33,197 nucleotides of DNA from Fidelibacterota bacterium (GTDB taxonomy: Bacteria > Fidelibacterota > Fidelibacteria > Fidelibacterales > Fidelibacteraceae): contig JAQUPD010000022.1 of assembly GCA_028716785.1 (NCBI GenBank), forward strand, positions 1 to 33,197, written 5' to 3'. A model generated the notes under the pieces. It had not been told where the DNA came from. It saw only the letters and a list, made by a program, of their open reading frames with translations, and ran no database searches. Shown piece by piece: positions 21,110 through 29,481 of the stretch. Position numbers and translations under genes: made by a program. Numbering within the stretch: the first letter of the stretch is position 1; each line of letters opens with the position of its first letter.

Positions 21110-22103
21110 CCTTTTGGAGCCAAGGCATCATTTTTCGAAGTTTTTTACCTGTTTTTTCAATAAGGAGTTCGTTGTGTTCACGGCGTTTTTCAGTTAATAC
21201 TTTTCTCCCTGTTTGATTTTCTTTAATCCATTCCTCTGCAAAGGATCCATCCTGAATTTCTTTCAAAATAGTTTTCATTTCTTTTTTTACAGCATCATTA
21301 ATAAGTCGTGGGCCACGGGTCATGCCACCATATTCTGCCGTATCACTCACAGAATAATACATGCCGCTAATGCCCCCTTTGTAAAAAAGGTCTACAATCA
21401 GTTTCATTTCGTGCAGACATTCAAAATAAGCAATTTCTGGTTGATATCCTGCATCCACAAGAGTTTGAAAACCACTCTTGATCAGTTCTGTCACACCGCC
21501 ACACAAAACTGCTTGTTCGCCGAAAAGATCTGTTTCGGTCTCTTCTTTAAAGGTTGTTTCAATAATTCCTGCTCTTCCAGCACCGATTCCACTGGCATGG
21601 GCTAAGGCTAGCTCTTTTGCCTTGCCTGTTGCATCTTGATAAATTGCAATCAGGGAAGGAACACCGGCACCGGCAGTATATTGGGAACGAACCAAATGAC
21701 CAGGACCCTTTGGCGCTACCATGTATACATCGACATCGTTAGGTGGCGTAATTTGGTTAAAGTGAATGTTAAACCCATGTGAAAAAACTAACGCTTTTCC
21801 AGCAGTCATATTTTTTTCAATGGATTCATAATAGATCTTTTTCTGAATTTCATCGGGTAACAAAATTTGAACAATATCCGCTTCTGAACTTACTTCGTTG
21901 GCTGTCTTTGGCTGAAAACCATGTCTTAATGCTAATTGATAATTTTCTGAATCTTTTAAATCAGAAACAATTACCTTAAAACCACTGTCACGAAGATTTT
22001 GCGCCTGTGCGTGTCCCTGACTTCCATACCCAATAATTCCTATGGTTTTTTCTTTTAAAATCTGGGTATCAATATCCTGATCGTAATACATTTTAACTGC
22101 CAT
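21102..22103 (-). CDS. ilvC: ketol-acid reductoisomerase (class I)
   Basis: With the ATG at 22103 ('[10 protein letters not shown]') and AAGGAG six bases upstream, the protein has 333 residues, normal for class I. An upstream in-frame extension to 22178 lies inside ilvN and is rejected. It has the nucleotide motif '[17 protein letters not shown]' (25-41), '[10 protein letters not shown]', and the metal and substrate motifs '[12 protein letters not shown]' and '[14 protein letters not shown]'. It rearranges and reduces 2-acetolactate and 2-aceto-2-hydroxybutyrate for valine, leucine and isoleucine. The cofactor loop at residues 47-55 (SDLKDSENY) differs from the usual NADPH loop. The start overlaps the end of ilvN by 11 bases. 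Confidence 0.97.
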   Translation of the reverse strand: MAVKMYYDQDIDTQILKEKTIGIIGYGSQGHAQAQNLRDSGFKVIVSDLKDSENYQLALRHGFQPKTANEVSSEADIVQILLPDEIQKKIYYESIEKNMTAGKALVFSHGFNIHFNQITPPNDVDVYMVAPKGPGHLVRSQYTAGAGVPSLIAIYQDATGKAKELALAHASGIGAGRAGIIETTFKEETETDLFGEQAVLCGGVTELIKSGFQTLVDAGYQPEIAYFECLHEMKLIVDLFYKGGISGMYYSVSDTAEYGGMTRGPRLINDAVKKEMKTILKEIQDGSFAEEWIKENQTGRKVLTEKRREHNELLIEKTGKKLRKMMPWLQKDV

Positions 22104-22608
22104 TTTTTTCTCCTTTTTTTGATTTTTGATATTCAGCCATTGCAAATTCGCCACTTCGGACATATTCTTTAATTCCAAAGGGACGAACTAACTCAATAAA
22201 ACGATCTATTTTTTGGGGATTCCCTGAGAGTTCGATAATGATATGATCTATAGAAATATCGATCACATGGGCATTAAACTGCTTGCTAAGTTCTAGCAAA
22301 TCTGTCCGATTTTTTTGCTGGATATCCAGTTTGAGGATAATATATTCCCGGACAATGTAGTTATCTTTGTGGGAAATATCAACCACGCGAATTGTATCAA
22401 TCAGTTTGTTCAATTGTTTCACAATTTGTTCGATATATTCATCACTTTCCTCAACAACAAGAATTACTTTATAAATTTTAGGATCTTCGGTGGGGGCGGC
22501 AATGGCACTTTCAATATTAAATCCCCGCTGATAAAGAAGTCCAGAAATTCTGGCGAGAACACCGGGACTATTTATTACAGTGACAATAATTGTGTGTTTT
22601 TCTTTCAT
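22093..22608 (-). CDS. ilvN: acetolactate synthase small (regulatory) subunit
   Basis: This 171-residue protein has an N-terminal ACT domain ('[23 protein letters not shown]', with '[15 protein letters not shown]') and a C-terminal ALS_ss domain. The small subunit activates the catalytic subunit and usually mediates valine feedback. Length matches the IlvN/IlvH class of about 160-180 residues. It overlaps the ilvB stop by four bases (ATGA), which fits fixed subunit stoichiometry. Confidence 0.95.
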   Translation of the reverse strand: MKEKHTIIVTVINSPGVLARISGLLYQRGFNIESAIAAPTEDPKIYKVILVVEESDEYIEQIVKQLNKLIDTIRVVDISHKDNYIVREYIILKLDIQQKNRTDLLELSKQFNAHVIDISIDHIIIELSGNPQKIDRFIELVRPFGIKEYVRSGEFAMAEYQKSKKGEKNGS

Positions 22609-24341
22609 GGTTTGTCTCCTGTCATGATATCTGAGAGTGGTTTTCCTGCTGAAACCATAGGGAAAACATTTTCTTCTCTGCTAACCATAAATTCCATTAA
22701 CACGGGTCCTTGTGTTTCAATTCCTTCTTTCAAGACAGGAATAACCTCTTCAGGCGTTGAGGCTCTGAGTCCTTTTATATTGTAGGCTTCAGCGACTTTT
22801 ACAAAATCAGGAATATACTCAAAAGGGCATGTTTTAGGGTCTCCTGTGCAGTCAGGCGGGCATGTTGGACCTTGTTTAAGACAAACCTGTGAATATTTTT
22901 TATTCCAGAAAAGATCTTGCCATTGGCGAACCATCCCCAGATAAGTATTATTGATAATGAGAATTTTTATTGGGAGGTGGTTAATTGAACAAGTTGCCAA
23001 TTCCTGAATATTCATTTGAATACTTCCATCACCTGAGATACAAACAACAGGTTTTTGGGGGTTTCCAATGGATGCACCAATAGCTGCAGGGAGGCCAAAT
23101 CCCATCGTTCCCAATCCTCCTGAACTTAAAAAGTGACGAGGTTTTTGATGATGATAGTACATGGCTGCCCACATTTGATGCTGACCTACATCCGTGACGA
23201 CAAGTGTCTCAGGACCGACAAAATCATTCAGTTTATCTATCACAGATTGAGGAGAAATAAGGCCATCTTTCGATTTTCTATATGTTAAAGGATACTGCTT
23301 TTTCCAATAGGTGGTTCGCTCATTCCATGCATCGGGCAGACGCGGTTTTACATGCCGATAAAGTTCTTCAAGAACATACTTTGCATCACCCACGACGGGT
23401 AAATGGGTTTTAACATTTTTTCCAATTTCTGCGGGATCGATATCAATATGAGCAATGGTGGCTTGGTTTGCAAAAAGGTGAGGTGGCCCTGTAACCCGAT
23501 CATCGAATCGAACGCCCACGGCGATGAGCAAATCGCATTCCATCAGCGCTTTATTCGCTGCAATTGTTCCATGCATTCCAGGCATTCCCAAATAGCATGG
23601 ATGATCATAGGGAACGCTTCCAAGTCCCATAAGAGTTACAACTATGGGAATCTGGGTTTTATCCAACAACGCAAGCAAACTATCTGTTGCATTGGCAGCA
23701 ATGATGCCACCTCCTGTATATAGTAAGGGTTTTTTTGCCTGTTCAATTGCCCGAGCTAATTTTTCAATTTGTAAAGTATTTCCTTCAAGAACCGGTTTAT
23801 AGCCGGGAAGATCGATCGTTTCGGGATATGTATAATTTTTCACTTTTGCATTTTGAACATTTACGGGCAAGTCAATGGAAACAGGACCAGGTCGACCTGA
23901 CTTGGCAATATAAAAAGCTTCTTTTATTGTTTTTGCCAAATCATGGACATCTTTTACAAGGTAATTATGTTTGCAAATTGAGCGGGTTAGTCCGATCATA
24001 TCAGTTTCTTGAAAAGCATCTGAACCGATATTGCTAGTATGAACCTGGCCACTGATAACGACAAGAGGTGAAGAATCAAGTTTTGCAGTCGCAATGCCTG
24101 TAATCGTGTTTGTAGCTCCTGGTCCAGACGTTACAAGACATACTCCCACTTTACCGGTAGAACGGGAATAGCCATCGGCAGCGTGGGTAGCACCCTGTTC
24201 ATGGCGGGTTAACACAAAGCGAATATCCGGCGTTGAATAGAGAACATCAAAAATGGGAATAACAACTCCTCCTGGATATCCAAAGATAGTATTGACACCT
24301 TCTTTTTTCAATGCGTCAATAAGAATTTCTGCACCATTCAT
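22605..24341 (-). CDS. ilvB: acetolactate synthase large (catalytic) subunit
   Basis: I chose the ATG at 24341, preceded by GAGGTG, giving 578 residues; a GTG two codons upstream is possible. It is a ThDP- and FAD-dependent enzyme forming 2-acetolactate or 2-aceto-2-hydroxybutyrate. 'NTIFGYPGGVVIPIFD' and the catalytic-Glu motif 'RHEQGATHAADGYSR' lie near the N-terminus. 'TSGPGATN' follows. The ThDP site is 'GDGSIQMNIQELAT' to 'NNTYLGMVRQWQ'. Directly after this, residues 487-505 hold an unusual Cys-rich insert, C487-x6-C494-x3-C498-x6-C505, before 'YIPDFVKVAEAYN'. It follows ilvD by a few bases and overlaps ilvN. Confidence 0.96.
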   Translation of the reverse strand: MNGAEILIDALKKEGVNTIFGYPGGVVIPIFDVLYSTPDIRFVLTRHEQGATHAADGYSRSTGKVGVCLVTSGPGATNTITGIATAKLDSSPLVVISGQVHTSNIGSDAFQETDMIGLTRSICKHNYLVKDVHDLAKTIKEAFYIAKSGRPGPVSIDLPVNVQNAKVKNYTYPETIDLPGYKPVLEGNTLQIEKLARAIEQAKKPLLYTGGGIIAANATDSLLALLDKTQIPIVVTLMGLGSVPYDHPCYLGMPGMHGTIAANKALMECDLLIAVGVRFDDRVTGPPHLFANQATIAHIDIDPAEIGKNVKTHLPVVGDAKYVLEELYRHVKPRLPDAWNERTTYWKKQYPLTYRKSKDGLISPQSVIDKLNDFVGPETLVVTDVGQHQMWAAMYYHHQKPRHFLSSGGLGTMGFGLPAAIGASIGNPQKPVVCISGDGSIQMNIQELATCSINHLPIKILIINNTYLGMVRQWQDLFWNKKYSQVCLKQGPTCPPDCTGDPKTCPFEYIPDFVKVAEAYNIKGLRASTPEEVIPVLKEGIETQGPVLMEFMVSREENVFPMVSAGKPLSDIMTGDKP

Positions 24342-24348
24342 AATCACC

Positions 24349-26031
24349 TCACTTTTTAAAGGATATGGGTTTCAAAATCGCTCCTTCACTGGCAGACCCA
24401 ACCAGTTGTGCATACCGGGCTAAAGCGCCGGTTTTTACTTTTGGTTCAGGATGACACAGAGTCTTTTTCCGTTGAACAAGGGTCTCATCGCTGAGTCGGA
24501 CGGAGAGAATTCCAGCAGGGATATCAATATCAATGATATCTCCCTCTTGAAGGAGTGCGATAGGACCATCGGCAGCTGCTTCAGGCGCAATATGCCCAAT
24601 ACAGGCGCCGCGTGTCCCGCCAGAAAAACGTCCATCCGTAATTAAAGCGACTTTCTCACCCAATCCGCGTCCCATAATTAGAGAGGTTGGGGATAGCATT
24701 TCTTGCATGCCAGGGCCACCTTTTGGGCCTTCATATCGAATGACTACAACATCACCTGCCTGGACTTTTCCTTCAGAAATTCCTTCGGCAGCTTCTTCCT
24801 GACTGTTAAAAATCACTGCTTTTCCTGTAAATGTCAGCATGGCATCTGCCACACCAGCAAATTTAACAACACTTCCTTCCGGTGCTAAATTTCCCCGAAG
24901 AATAGCAAGTCCACCTGTTGACCGATAAGGATTTTCCAACGGGTGAATCACAGCTTCGTCGCGAATCACAGCATCGAGTACATTTTCTTTAAGGGTTTTT
25001 CCTGTCACAGTTTTACAATCACCGTTTATATATCCTTCTTTTCTTAAAAGTTCATGGAGGATAGCGCTCACGCCACCTGCTTTTTCCACATCTTCAATAT
25101 GATATTCACTGGAAGGCGACACTTTACAAAGGGTTGGCGTTTTTTTGGAAAGTATTTCCATCTCTTCAAGGGAGTAAGGAATTTCAGCTTCAGCAGCAAT
25201 GGCAAGAGTATGAAGGATGGTGTTTGTCGATCCACCCATGGCCATATCCAGCGTAATAGCATTATCTAAAGAGTCCTTTGTAACAATATCCCGAGGCTTT
25301 ACATCTGCTTTTACTAACTCAACGATTTGCTGCCCTGCTTTTCGATAGAGCGCTTTTCGACGAGGATCTTCTGCCAATATTGTGCCATTTCCGGGGAGGG
25401 CAATTCCAAGCGCTTCGCAAAGACAATTCATTGAATTAGCTGTAAACATGCCTGAACAGCTTCCCCAGCCAGGACATGCGCAAGCTTCAATCTCTTCCAA
25501 CTCCTTTTTAGAAAGTTGTCCTCCCTTATACGCGCCAATTCCTTCAAAGACAGAAATAAGATCAATAGCGATGTTTTTTCTGGTTTTTCCAGCTTTCATG
25601 GGACCACCAGAAACAAAAATTACAGGGATATTAACGCGCATCGCTGCCATAAGCATGCCAGGAATAATTTTATCACAGTTGGGAATGCACACAAGTCCAT
25701 CAAATGAATGCGCCCGCAACATGGTTTCCAATGAATCAGCAATTAATTCACGGCTTAACAAACTGTATCGCATGCCCATGTGTCCCATGGCAATACCATC
25801 ACATACAGCAATGGTGTTGAATTCAAAGGGGAGTCCTCCACTTTCATAAATAGCCTCTTTGACACATGCACCCACTTCAGGAAGATTCACATGTCCTGGT
25901 ACTATATCTGCATAAGAGTTTGCAACAGCGATAAAGGGACGGTTAAAATCTTCAGGGCGTTTTCCTGTTGCCCGTAAAAGAGCTCTGTGAGGTGCTCGAT
26001 CAATACCTTTTTTAATTTCATCACTTCGCAT
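24349..26031 (-). CDS. ilvD: dihydroxy-acid dehydratase
   Basis: This 560-residue Fe-S enzyme dehydrates 2,3-dihydroxyisovalerate and 2,3-dihydroxy-3-methylvalerate. Cluster and active-site blocks are present: '[18 protein letters not shown]' near residue 118, '[24 protein letters not shown]' near residue 190, and '[19 protein letters not shown]' near residue 467. Length is standard. It is the first structural gene of the branched-chain operon. The ATG is preceded by AAAGGA with seven-base spacing, just 20 bases after the U run of the attenuator terminator. Its transcription should therefore depend on read-through of that terminator. Confidence 0.98.
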   Translation of the reverse strand: MRSDEIKKGIDRAPHRALLRATGKRPEDFNRPFIAVANSYADIVPGHVNLPEVGACVKEAIYESGGLPFEFNTIAVCDGIAMGHMGMRYSLLSRELIADSLETMLRAHSFDGLVCIPNCDKIIPGMLMAAMRVNIPVIFVSGGPMKAGKTRKNIAIDLISVFEGIGAYKGGQLSKKELEEIEACACPGWGSCSGMFTANSMNCLCEALGIALPGNGTILAEDPRRKALYRKAGQQIVELVKADVKPRDIVTKDSLDNAITLDMAMGGSTNTILHTLAIAAEAEIPYSLEEMEILSKKTPTLCKVSPSSEYHIEDVEKAGGVSAILHELLRKEGYINGDCKTVTGKTLKENVLDAVIRDEAVIHPLENPYRSTGGLAILRGNLAPEGSVVKFAGVADAMLTFTGKAVIFNSQEEAAEGISEGKVQAGDVVVIRYEGPKGGPGMQEMLSPTSLIMGRGLGEKVALITDGRFSGGTRGACIGHIAPEAAADGPIALLQEGDIIDIDIPAGILSVRLSDETLVQRKKTLCHPEPKVKTGALARYAQLVGSASEGAILKPISFKK

Positions 26032-26050
26032 AGGGTATCCTTTCTCATGT

Positions 26051-26084
26051 AAAAAAAAACCCCTTCTTTAAAGAAGGGGCTTTT
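26051..26084 (-). terminator. attenuator terminator upstream of ilvD
   Basis: On the minus strand CCCCTTCT, loop TTAA and AGAAGGGG form a perfect palindrome (26079-26060), followed at once by nine U residues (26059-26051). It is a strong intrinsic terminator placed inside the 5' leader of the ilvD operon rather than at a gene end. Its 5' arm is also complementary to the last codons of the leader ORF (26124-26114), so an alternative antiterminator can form. Confidence 0.9.
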
Positions 26085-26110
26085 GCGAATTATGTGAATA
26101 ATAATTTACA

Positions 26111-26179
26111 TCACCCCTTCTTTTCCTGAATTAGGATAATGGTTAAAGGTAAAAGTGTAAGAAGAAGTTGTTGTATCAT
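26111..26179 (-). CDS. branched-chain operon leader peptide (attenuation)
   Basis: This 22-codon ORF starts with ATG at 26179, seven bases after an AAAGAG ribosome binding site, and ends TGA at 26113-26111. Leu is at positions 5, 6, 7, 9, 10, 12 and 16; Ile at 2, 14, 15 and 17; Thr at 8 and 13; Pro at 11. There is no Val. It lies between a near-consensus promoter and the terminator in front of ilvD. The Leu run (26167-26159, CTTCTTCTT) can pair with AAGAAG in the last codons. Those codons can instead pair with the 5' arm of the terminator. Stalling on Leu or Ile codons should favour the antiterminator, and completed translation should favour termination. The function is inferred by analogy with ilvL and leuL leaders. 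Confidence 0.87.
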   Translation of the reverse strand: MIQQLLLTLLPLTIILIQEKKG

Positions 26180-26212
26180 ATTTTTACTCTTTATTTCTAT
26201 TTTATTAAATCT

Positions 26213-26241
26213 ATTTTAAAGAAACAGAATAAATATGTCAA
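26213..26241 (-). promoter_or_regulatory. sigma-70-type promoter of the ilvD operon
   Basis: On the minus strand a perfect TTGACA (26241-26236), a 17-base spacer and TAAAAT (26218-26213, 5 of 6) form a near-consensus promoter. Transcription would start near 26206, leaving about 27 bases before the leader ATG. A strong promoter followed by a regulated terminator is the usual arrangement for attenuated operons. Confidence 0.8.
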
Positions 26242-26280
26242 ATCTTTTTTTAAAAAAGATGAAATGATTCTTGAAACGAC

Positions 26281-26336
26281 TTTTTGGGGATAATATTTCA
26301 TAAAAATTAAACAAATGCTTTGAATTTTTGGGGATA
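26281..26336. repeat. pair of 12-base direct repeats in the argR-ilvD intergenic region
   Basis: TTTTTGGGGATA occurs at 26281-26292 and again at 26325-26336, 44 bases apart. It is preceded by GA plus one variable base in both copies. The second copy lies in the spacer of the candidate argR promoter. The first is about 40 bases upstream of the ilvD-operon -35 box. Spacing near four helical turns suggests a possible regulator-binding pair, but no protein is identified. Confidence 0.5.
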
Positions 26337-26352
26337 TATTGTATAATTATAC
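26319..26352 (+). promoter_or_regulatory. argR promoter with overlapping ArgR-box-like palindrome
   Basis: A perfect TATAAT -10 (26342-26347) lies 16-17 bases after a TTTGAA/TTGAAT -35-like element (26319-26325). The -10 sits inside the perfect 12-base palindrome GTATAATTATAC (26341-26352). This resembles A+T-rich ARG boxes bound by ArgR/AhrC hexamers and would allow self-repression. The operator role is inferred from sequence and position. Confidence 0.55.
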
Positions 26353-26383
26353 GTTTGAATTGAAATATTATGCAGGTGAAGCG

Positions 26384-26887
26384 ATGAAAAAAAGTGAGCG
26401 ACATGAAGTTATCCGTCAGCTTTTGCAGACGCACAAGATCACGCATCAGGAACAATTGTTAGTCCTTTTAAAAAAAATGGGAATTGAAATTACCCAGGCA
26501 ACATTGTCCCGTGATTTGCATGCCTTGCGCGTAGGAAAGGTGGCAGATATTAAATATGGCCGTGTTTACGCCTTGCCTGATCAACTTGGAAGGAGTGAGG
26601 ACCCTGTTTTTACCAATGATTTTCCAGTAGATAGTATTCGTTCTTTGCGTTTTTCAGGAAATTTAGGTGTCATGAAAACACGACCCTCTTTTGCGCCCAC
26701 GGTTGGACTCTTTTTAGACAAGCTGGAGTTAAAGGAGGTTACGGGGACTGTTGCGGGTGATGATACAGTTTTAATTATTCTGGAAGAATCAGCAACCCGT
26801 GAAGAGTTTGTGACATCCCTCATTGAGAAAATTCCACGTTTACAAGAACGATTGATAGGACAGATTTCATTTGAACGAGAATTATAA
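26384..26887 (+). CDS. argR: arginine repressor
   Basis: With the ATG at 26384 and AGGTGA just upstream, the protein has 167 residues, slightly longer than the usual 150 or so. The N-terminal winged helix-turn-helix has '[18 protein letters not shown]' near residues 36-53. The C-terminal oligomerisation and arginine-binding domain has '[12 protein letters not shown]' near residue 125. ArgR binds DNA as an arginine-loaded hexamer to repress biosynthesis genes. The gene is divergent from the ilvD operon and lies 20 bases before argG, so it probably controls this arginine unit and itself. A 15-residue upstream extension is open but lacks a start signal and would cover the promoter. Confidence 0.95.
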   Translation: MKKSERHEVIRQLLQTHKITHQEQLLVLLKKMGIEITQATLSRDLHALRVGKVADIKYGRVYALPDQLGRSEDPVFTNDFPVDSIRSLRFSGNLGVMKTRPSFAPTVGLFLDKLELKEVTGTVAGDDTVLIILEESATREEFVTSLIEKIPRLQERLIGQISFEREL

Positions 26888-26907
26888 AAAAGATTAAAGG
26901 ATTTTAC

Positions 26908-28167
26908 ATGAGTAAGAAACAGAAAGTGATACTCGCTTACAGTGGTGGTCTGGATACGTCTGTTATTTTAAAATGGCTAACCCATAAAGGGTATGATGTT
27001 GTTGCCTATGTTGCCAATGTTGGACAAAAAGATGATTTTGACAAGGTTCGGGAAAAAGCTTTAAAAACAGGTGCTTCAAAAGTTTACGTTGAAGATCTTC
27101 GAGAAGAGCTTGTTACCGATTTTATTTTTCCTGCTCTTCGGGGAAATGCTTTGTATGAGGGGCGTTATTTACTGGGAACTGCATTAGCCAGACCCTTAAT
27201 TGCAAAGCGGCAGGTTCAAATTGCTGAAAAAGAGGGGACGAATTTAATGGCTCATGGGGCAACGGGAAAGGGAAATGATCAGGTACGTTTTGAATTTGCC
27301 TTTTATGCTCTTCATCCTAATGCTGCCGTCATTTCTCCGTGGAAAGATCCTGAATTTCTTTCTGAATTTAAGGGGCGGAGCGATATGTTGAAATATGCCC
27401 AAAAATATGGCATTCCTGTAACCGCCTCAGCAGAAAAACCCTATAGTGAAGATGAAAATCTTATGCATATCAGCCATGAAGCGGGAATTTTGGAAGATCC
27501 TAACCATATTCCTTCTGAGGATATGTATTCTTTAACAACCTCTCCAAAAGCAGCTCCTGATGAAGAGACCCTTATTGATATTGAATTTAAGGATGGATTC
27601 CCCATATCTGTGGTGAATGTGACCGATGGGACGAAAAAAAATAAACCCCTTGATCTCTTTCTTTATTTGAATGAACTGGGAGGAAAAAATGGTATTGGTC
27701 GGCTGGATATGGTGGAAAACCGTTTTATCGGCATTAAATCACGGGGTGTGTATGAAACGCCAGGGGCAACGATTTTATGGGCAGCTCATCGAGATTTAGA
27801 AGGAATTGCTATGGATAAAGAGGTGATGCATATTCGGGATATGCTGATTCCAAAATTTTCAGAGTTAATTTATAATGGTTTTTGGTTTTCTCCCGAGATG
27901 GATTTTATTATGGCTGCTATTGAAAAATCTCAAGAAAAAATTGATGGTACTGTTCGCTTATCCCTCTATAAAGGGAATGCTATGCCTCTTGCACGGAAAT
28001 CGCCTACGTCCCTTTACAACGAAGACCTCTCAAGCATGGATATTGAAGGGGGGTTTAATGCTGTGGATTCGCTGGGATTTATCAATATCAATGCCATACG
28101 CCTGAAAGCTCACAATTTACTTCTTCGAAATCACGATCCTTATAGATGGAGGAAAAGAAGACAATGA
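26908..28167 (+). CDS. argG: argininosuccinate synthase
   Basis: This 419-residue enzyme joins citrulline and aspartate using ATP. The PP-loop '[16 protein letters not shown]' is at residues 9-24. '[13 protein letters not shown]' near residue 115 and '[11 protein letters not shown]' are typical of the ArgG N-type ATP pyrophosphatase family. AAAGGA precedes the start. The stop overlaps the argH start (ATGA). Confidence 0.97.
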   Translation: MSKKQKVILAYSGGLDTSVILKWLTHKGYDVVAYVANVGQKDDFDKVREKALKTGASKVYVEDLREELVTDFIFPALRGNALYEGRYLLGTALARPLIAKRQVQIAEKEGTNLMAHGATGKGNDQVRFEFAFYALHPNAAVISPWKDPEFLSEFKGRSDMLKYAQKYGIPVTASAEKPYSEDENLMHISHEAGILEDPNHIPSEDMYSLTTSPKAAPDEETLIDIEFKDGFPISVVNVTDGTKKNKPLDLFLYLNELGGKNGIGRLDMVENRFIGIKSRGVYETPGATILWAAHRDLEGIAMDKEVMHIRDMLIPKFSELIYNGFWFSPEMDFIMAAIEKSQEKIDGTVRLSLYKGNAMPLARKSPTSLYNEDLSSMDIEGGFNAVDSLGFININAIRLKAHNLLLRNHDPYRWRKRRQ

Positions 28168-29357
28168 AACTCTGGCAAAAAGACTATGTTTTAAATAGCC
28201 AGATAGAAGCTTTTACTGTTGGCGAGGATTATCAGGTAGATCAAAAGCTTGTGGAATATGATTGCCAGGCTTCAAAAGCTCATGCTTCGATGCTGTATAA
28301 AATTGGCATTTTAACTGAAGATGAACATGAAAAACTTTGTAATGAACTTGATAGAATTATAGAACTTCATAAAAATGGCCGTTTTACCATTAGTGTGAAC
28401 GATGAAGATTGCCACACGGCTATTGAAAATTATCTTACCGAATCCCTTGGTGAAACAGGGAAAAAGATACACACAGGGCGATCCCGAAATGATCAAGTTT
28501 TGGCAGCACTTCGACTCTATTATAAAGAGATGCTTTTAGATGCCAAAAAGAAAATCCTCTCCCTTCAAAAAGCGGTAGATACCCTGATAAAAACGTGGGG
28601 TTCTGTGCCAATTCCTGGGTATACCCATACGCGAAAAGCCATGCCCTCGTCAGTTGGCTTGTGGGCTGGTGCTTTGAAAGCAGCCTTGGATGATGATTTA
28701 CTACAGTTAAAAAGTGTCTATGATTTGATAGATCAATCGCCATTAGGAAGCGGTGCCGGCTATGGCGTTCCCTTAAAATTAGACAGAAAAAGTGTGGCAG
28801 ACGATCTGGGCTTTGCAAAAGTCCAGGAGAACCCAATCTATGTCCAGACAAGCCGAGGGAAGTTTGATGCAGCCCTTCTGCATTTCATAAGCTTTGTCCT
28901 TTTTGATGCCAATAAAGTAGCAACAGACCTTATCCTTTTTACCATGCCAGATTTTGGATTTTTTACCCTCCCCGATACTTTTCTTACAGGGAGTTCCATC
29001 ATGCCTCAAAAAAAGAATCCCGATGTGTTGGAACTCATTCGGGCAAATTATCACCAAGTGCTTGGATACGAAATGCAGGTAAAATCCCTCATTGCTAATC
29101 TACTCTCCGGTTATCACCGAGATTTTCAACTTTTGAAAAAACCTGTCATGTATGCTTTAGATATCCTCCTCACGACCCTCAGCATGTTAACCTTGGTCTT
29201 TGAAAATTTGCAGGTAGATGAAAAAAAATGCAAAAATGCTATGACTCCTGAACTCTATGCGACTGAAAAAGTGTATGATTTGGTAAAAGAAGGGATGAGC
29301 TTTAGAGAAGCCTATCAACGCGTTGCAAAAGAAGAAAGCATGTTAAAAAAAAGATGA
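28164..29357 (+). CDS. argH: argininosuccinate lyase
   Basis: The ATG at 28164 overlaps the argG stop and follows GGAGG by ten bases, giving 397 residues. It cleaves argininosuccinate to arginine and fumarate. '[10 protein letters not shown]' near residue 107, '[11 protein letters not shown]' and the fumarase/aspartase signature '[12 protein letters not shown]' near residues 277-288 are intact. The protein is about 60 residues shorter than E. coli ArgH and stops soon after the '[14 protein letters not shown]' helix, so the end of the C-terminal domain is missing. No alternate frame after the A run at 29343-29352 restores a longer C-terminus, so this looks like a natural short form rather than a recent frameshift. 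Confidence 0.95.
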   Translation: MKLWQKDYVLNSQIEAFTVGEDYQVDQKLVEYDCQASKAHASMLYKIGILTEDEHEKLCNELDRIIELHKNGRFTISVNDEDCHTAIENYLTESLGETGKKIHTGRSRNDQVLAALRLYYKEMLLDAKKKILSLQKAVDTLIKTWGSVPIPGYTHTRKAMPSSVGLWAGALKAALDDDLLQLKSVYDLIDQSPLGSGAGYGVPLKLDRKSVADDLGFAKVQENPIYVQTSRGKFDAALLHFISFVLFDANKVATDLILFTMPDFGFFTLPDTFLTGSSIMPQKKNPDVLELIRANYHQVLGYEMQVKSLIANLLSGYHRDFQLLKKPVMYALDILLTTLSMLTLVFENLQVDEKKCKNAMTPELYATEKVYDLVKEGMSFREAYQRVAKEESMLKKR

Positions 29358-29481
29358 AGAAGTAATGTCCATCACTCCATAAGGTGTTTAAAAAGTACAG
29401 ACAAGACTTTAAATCCATCGCGTATGTAACAAGTAAATCAATAAACTCAAAAATATTTTAACTTTATGCTAAGGGAAAGGA

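Noticed and set aside
22104-22178. N-terminal extension of IlvC by 25 residues
   Set aside because: The extension lies entirely inside ilvN and lacks a ribosome binding site, while the ATG at 22103 has AAGGAG at good spacing and matches the family N-terminus.
26216-26455. 79-codon minus-strand open frame across the argR-ilvD control region
   Set aside because: It covers the divergent promoters and the start of argR, has a low-complexity Phe/Ile/Lys composition and matches no known family.
29358-29481. Promoter, leader peptide or riboswitch between argH and the aminotransferase gene
   Set aside because: The 124 bases contain a short ATG frame with a stop after five codons but no terminator hairpin, enriched codons or recognisable -35/-10 pair. 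Only the ribosome binding site before 29482 is clear.
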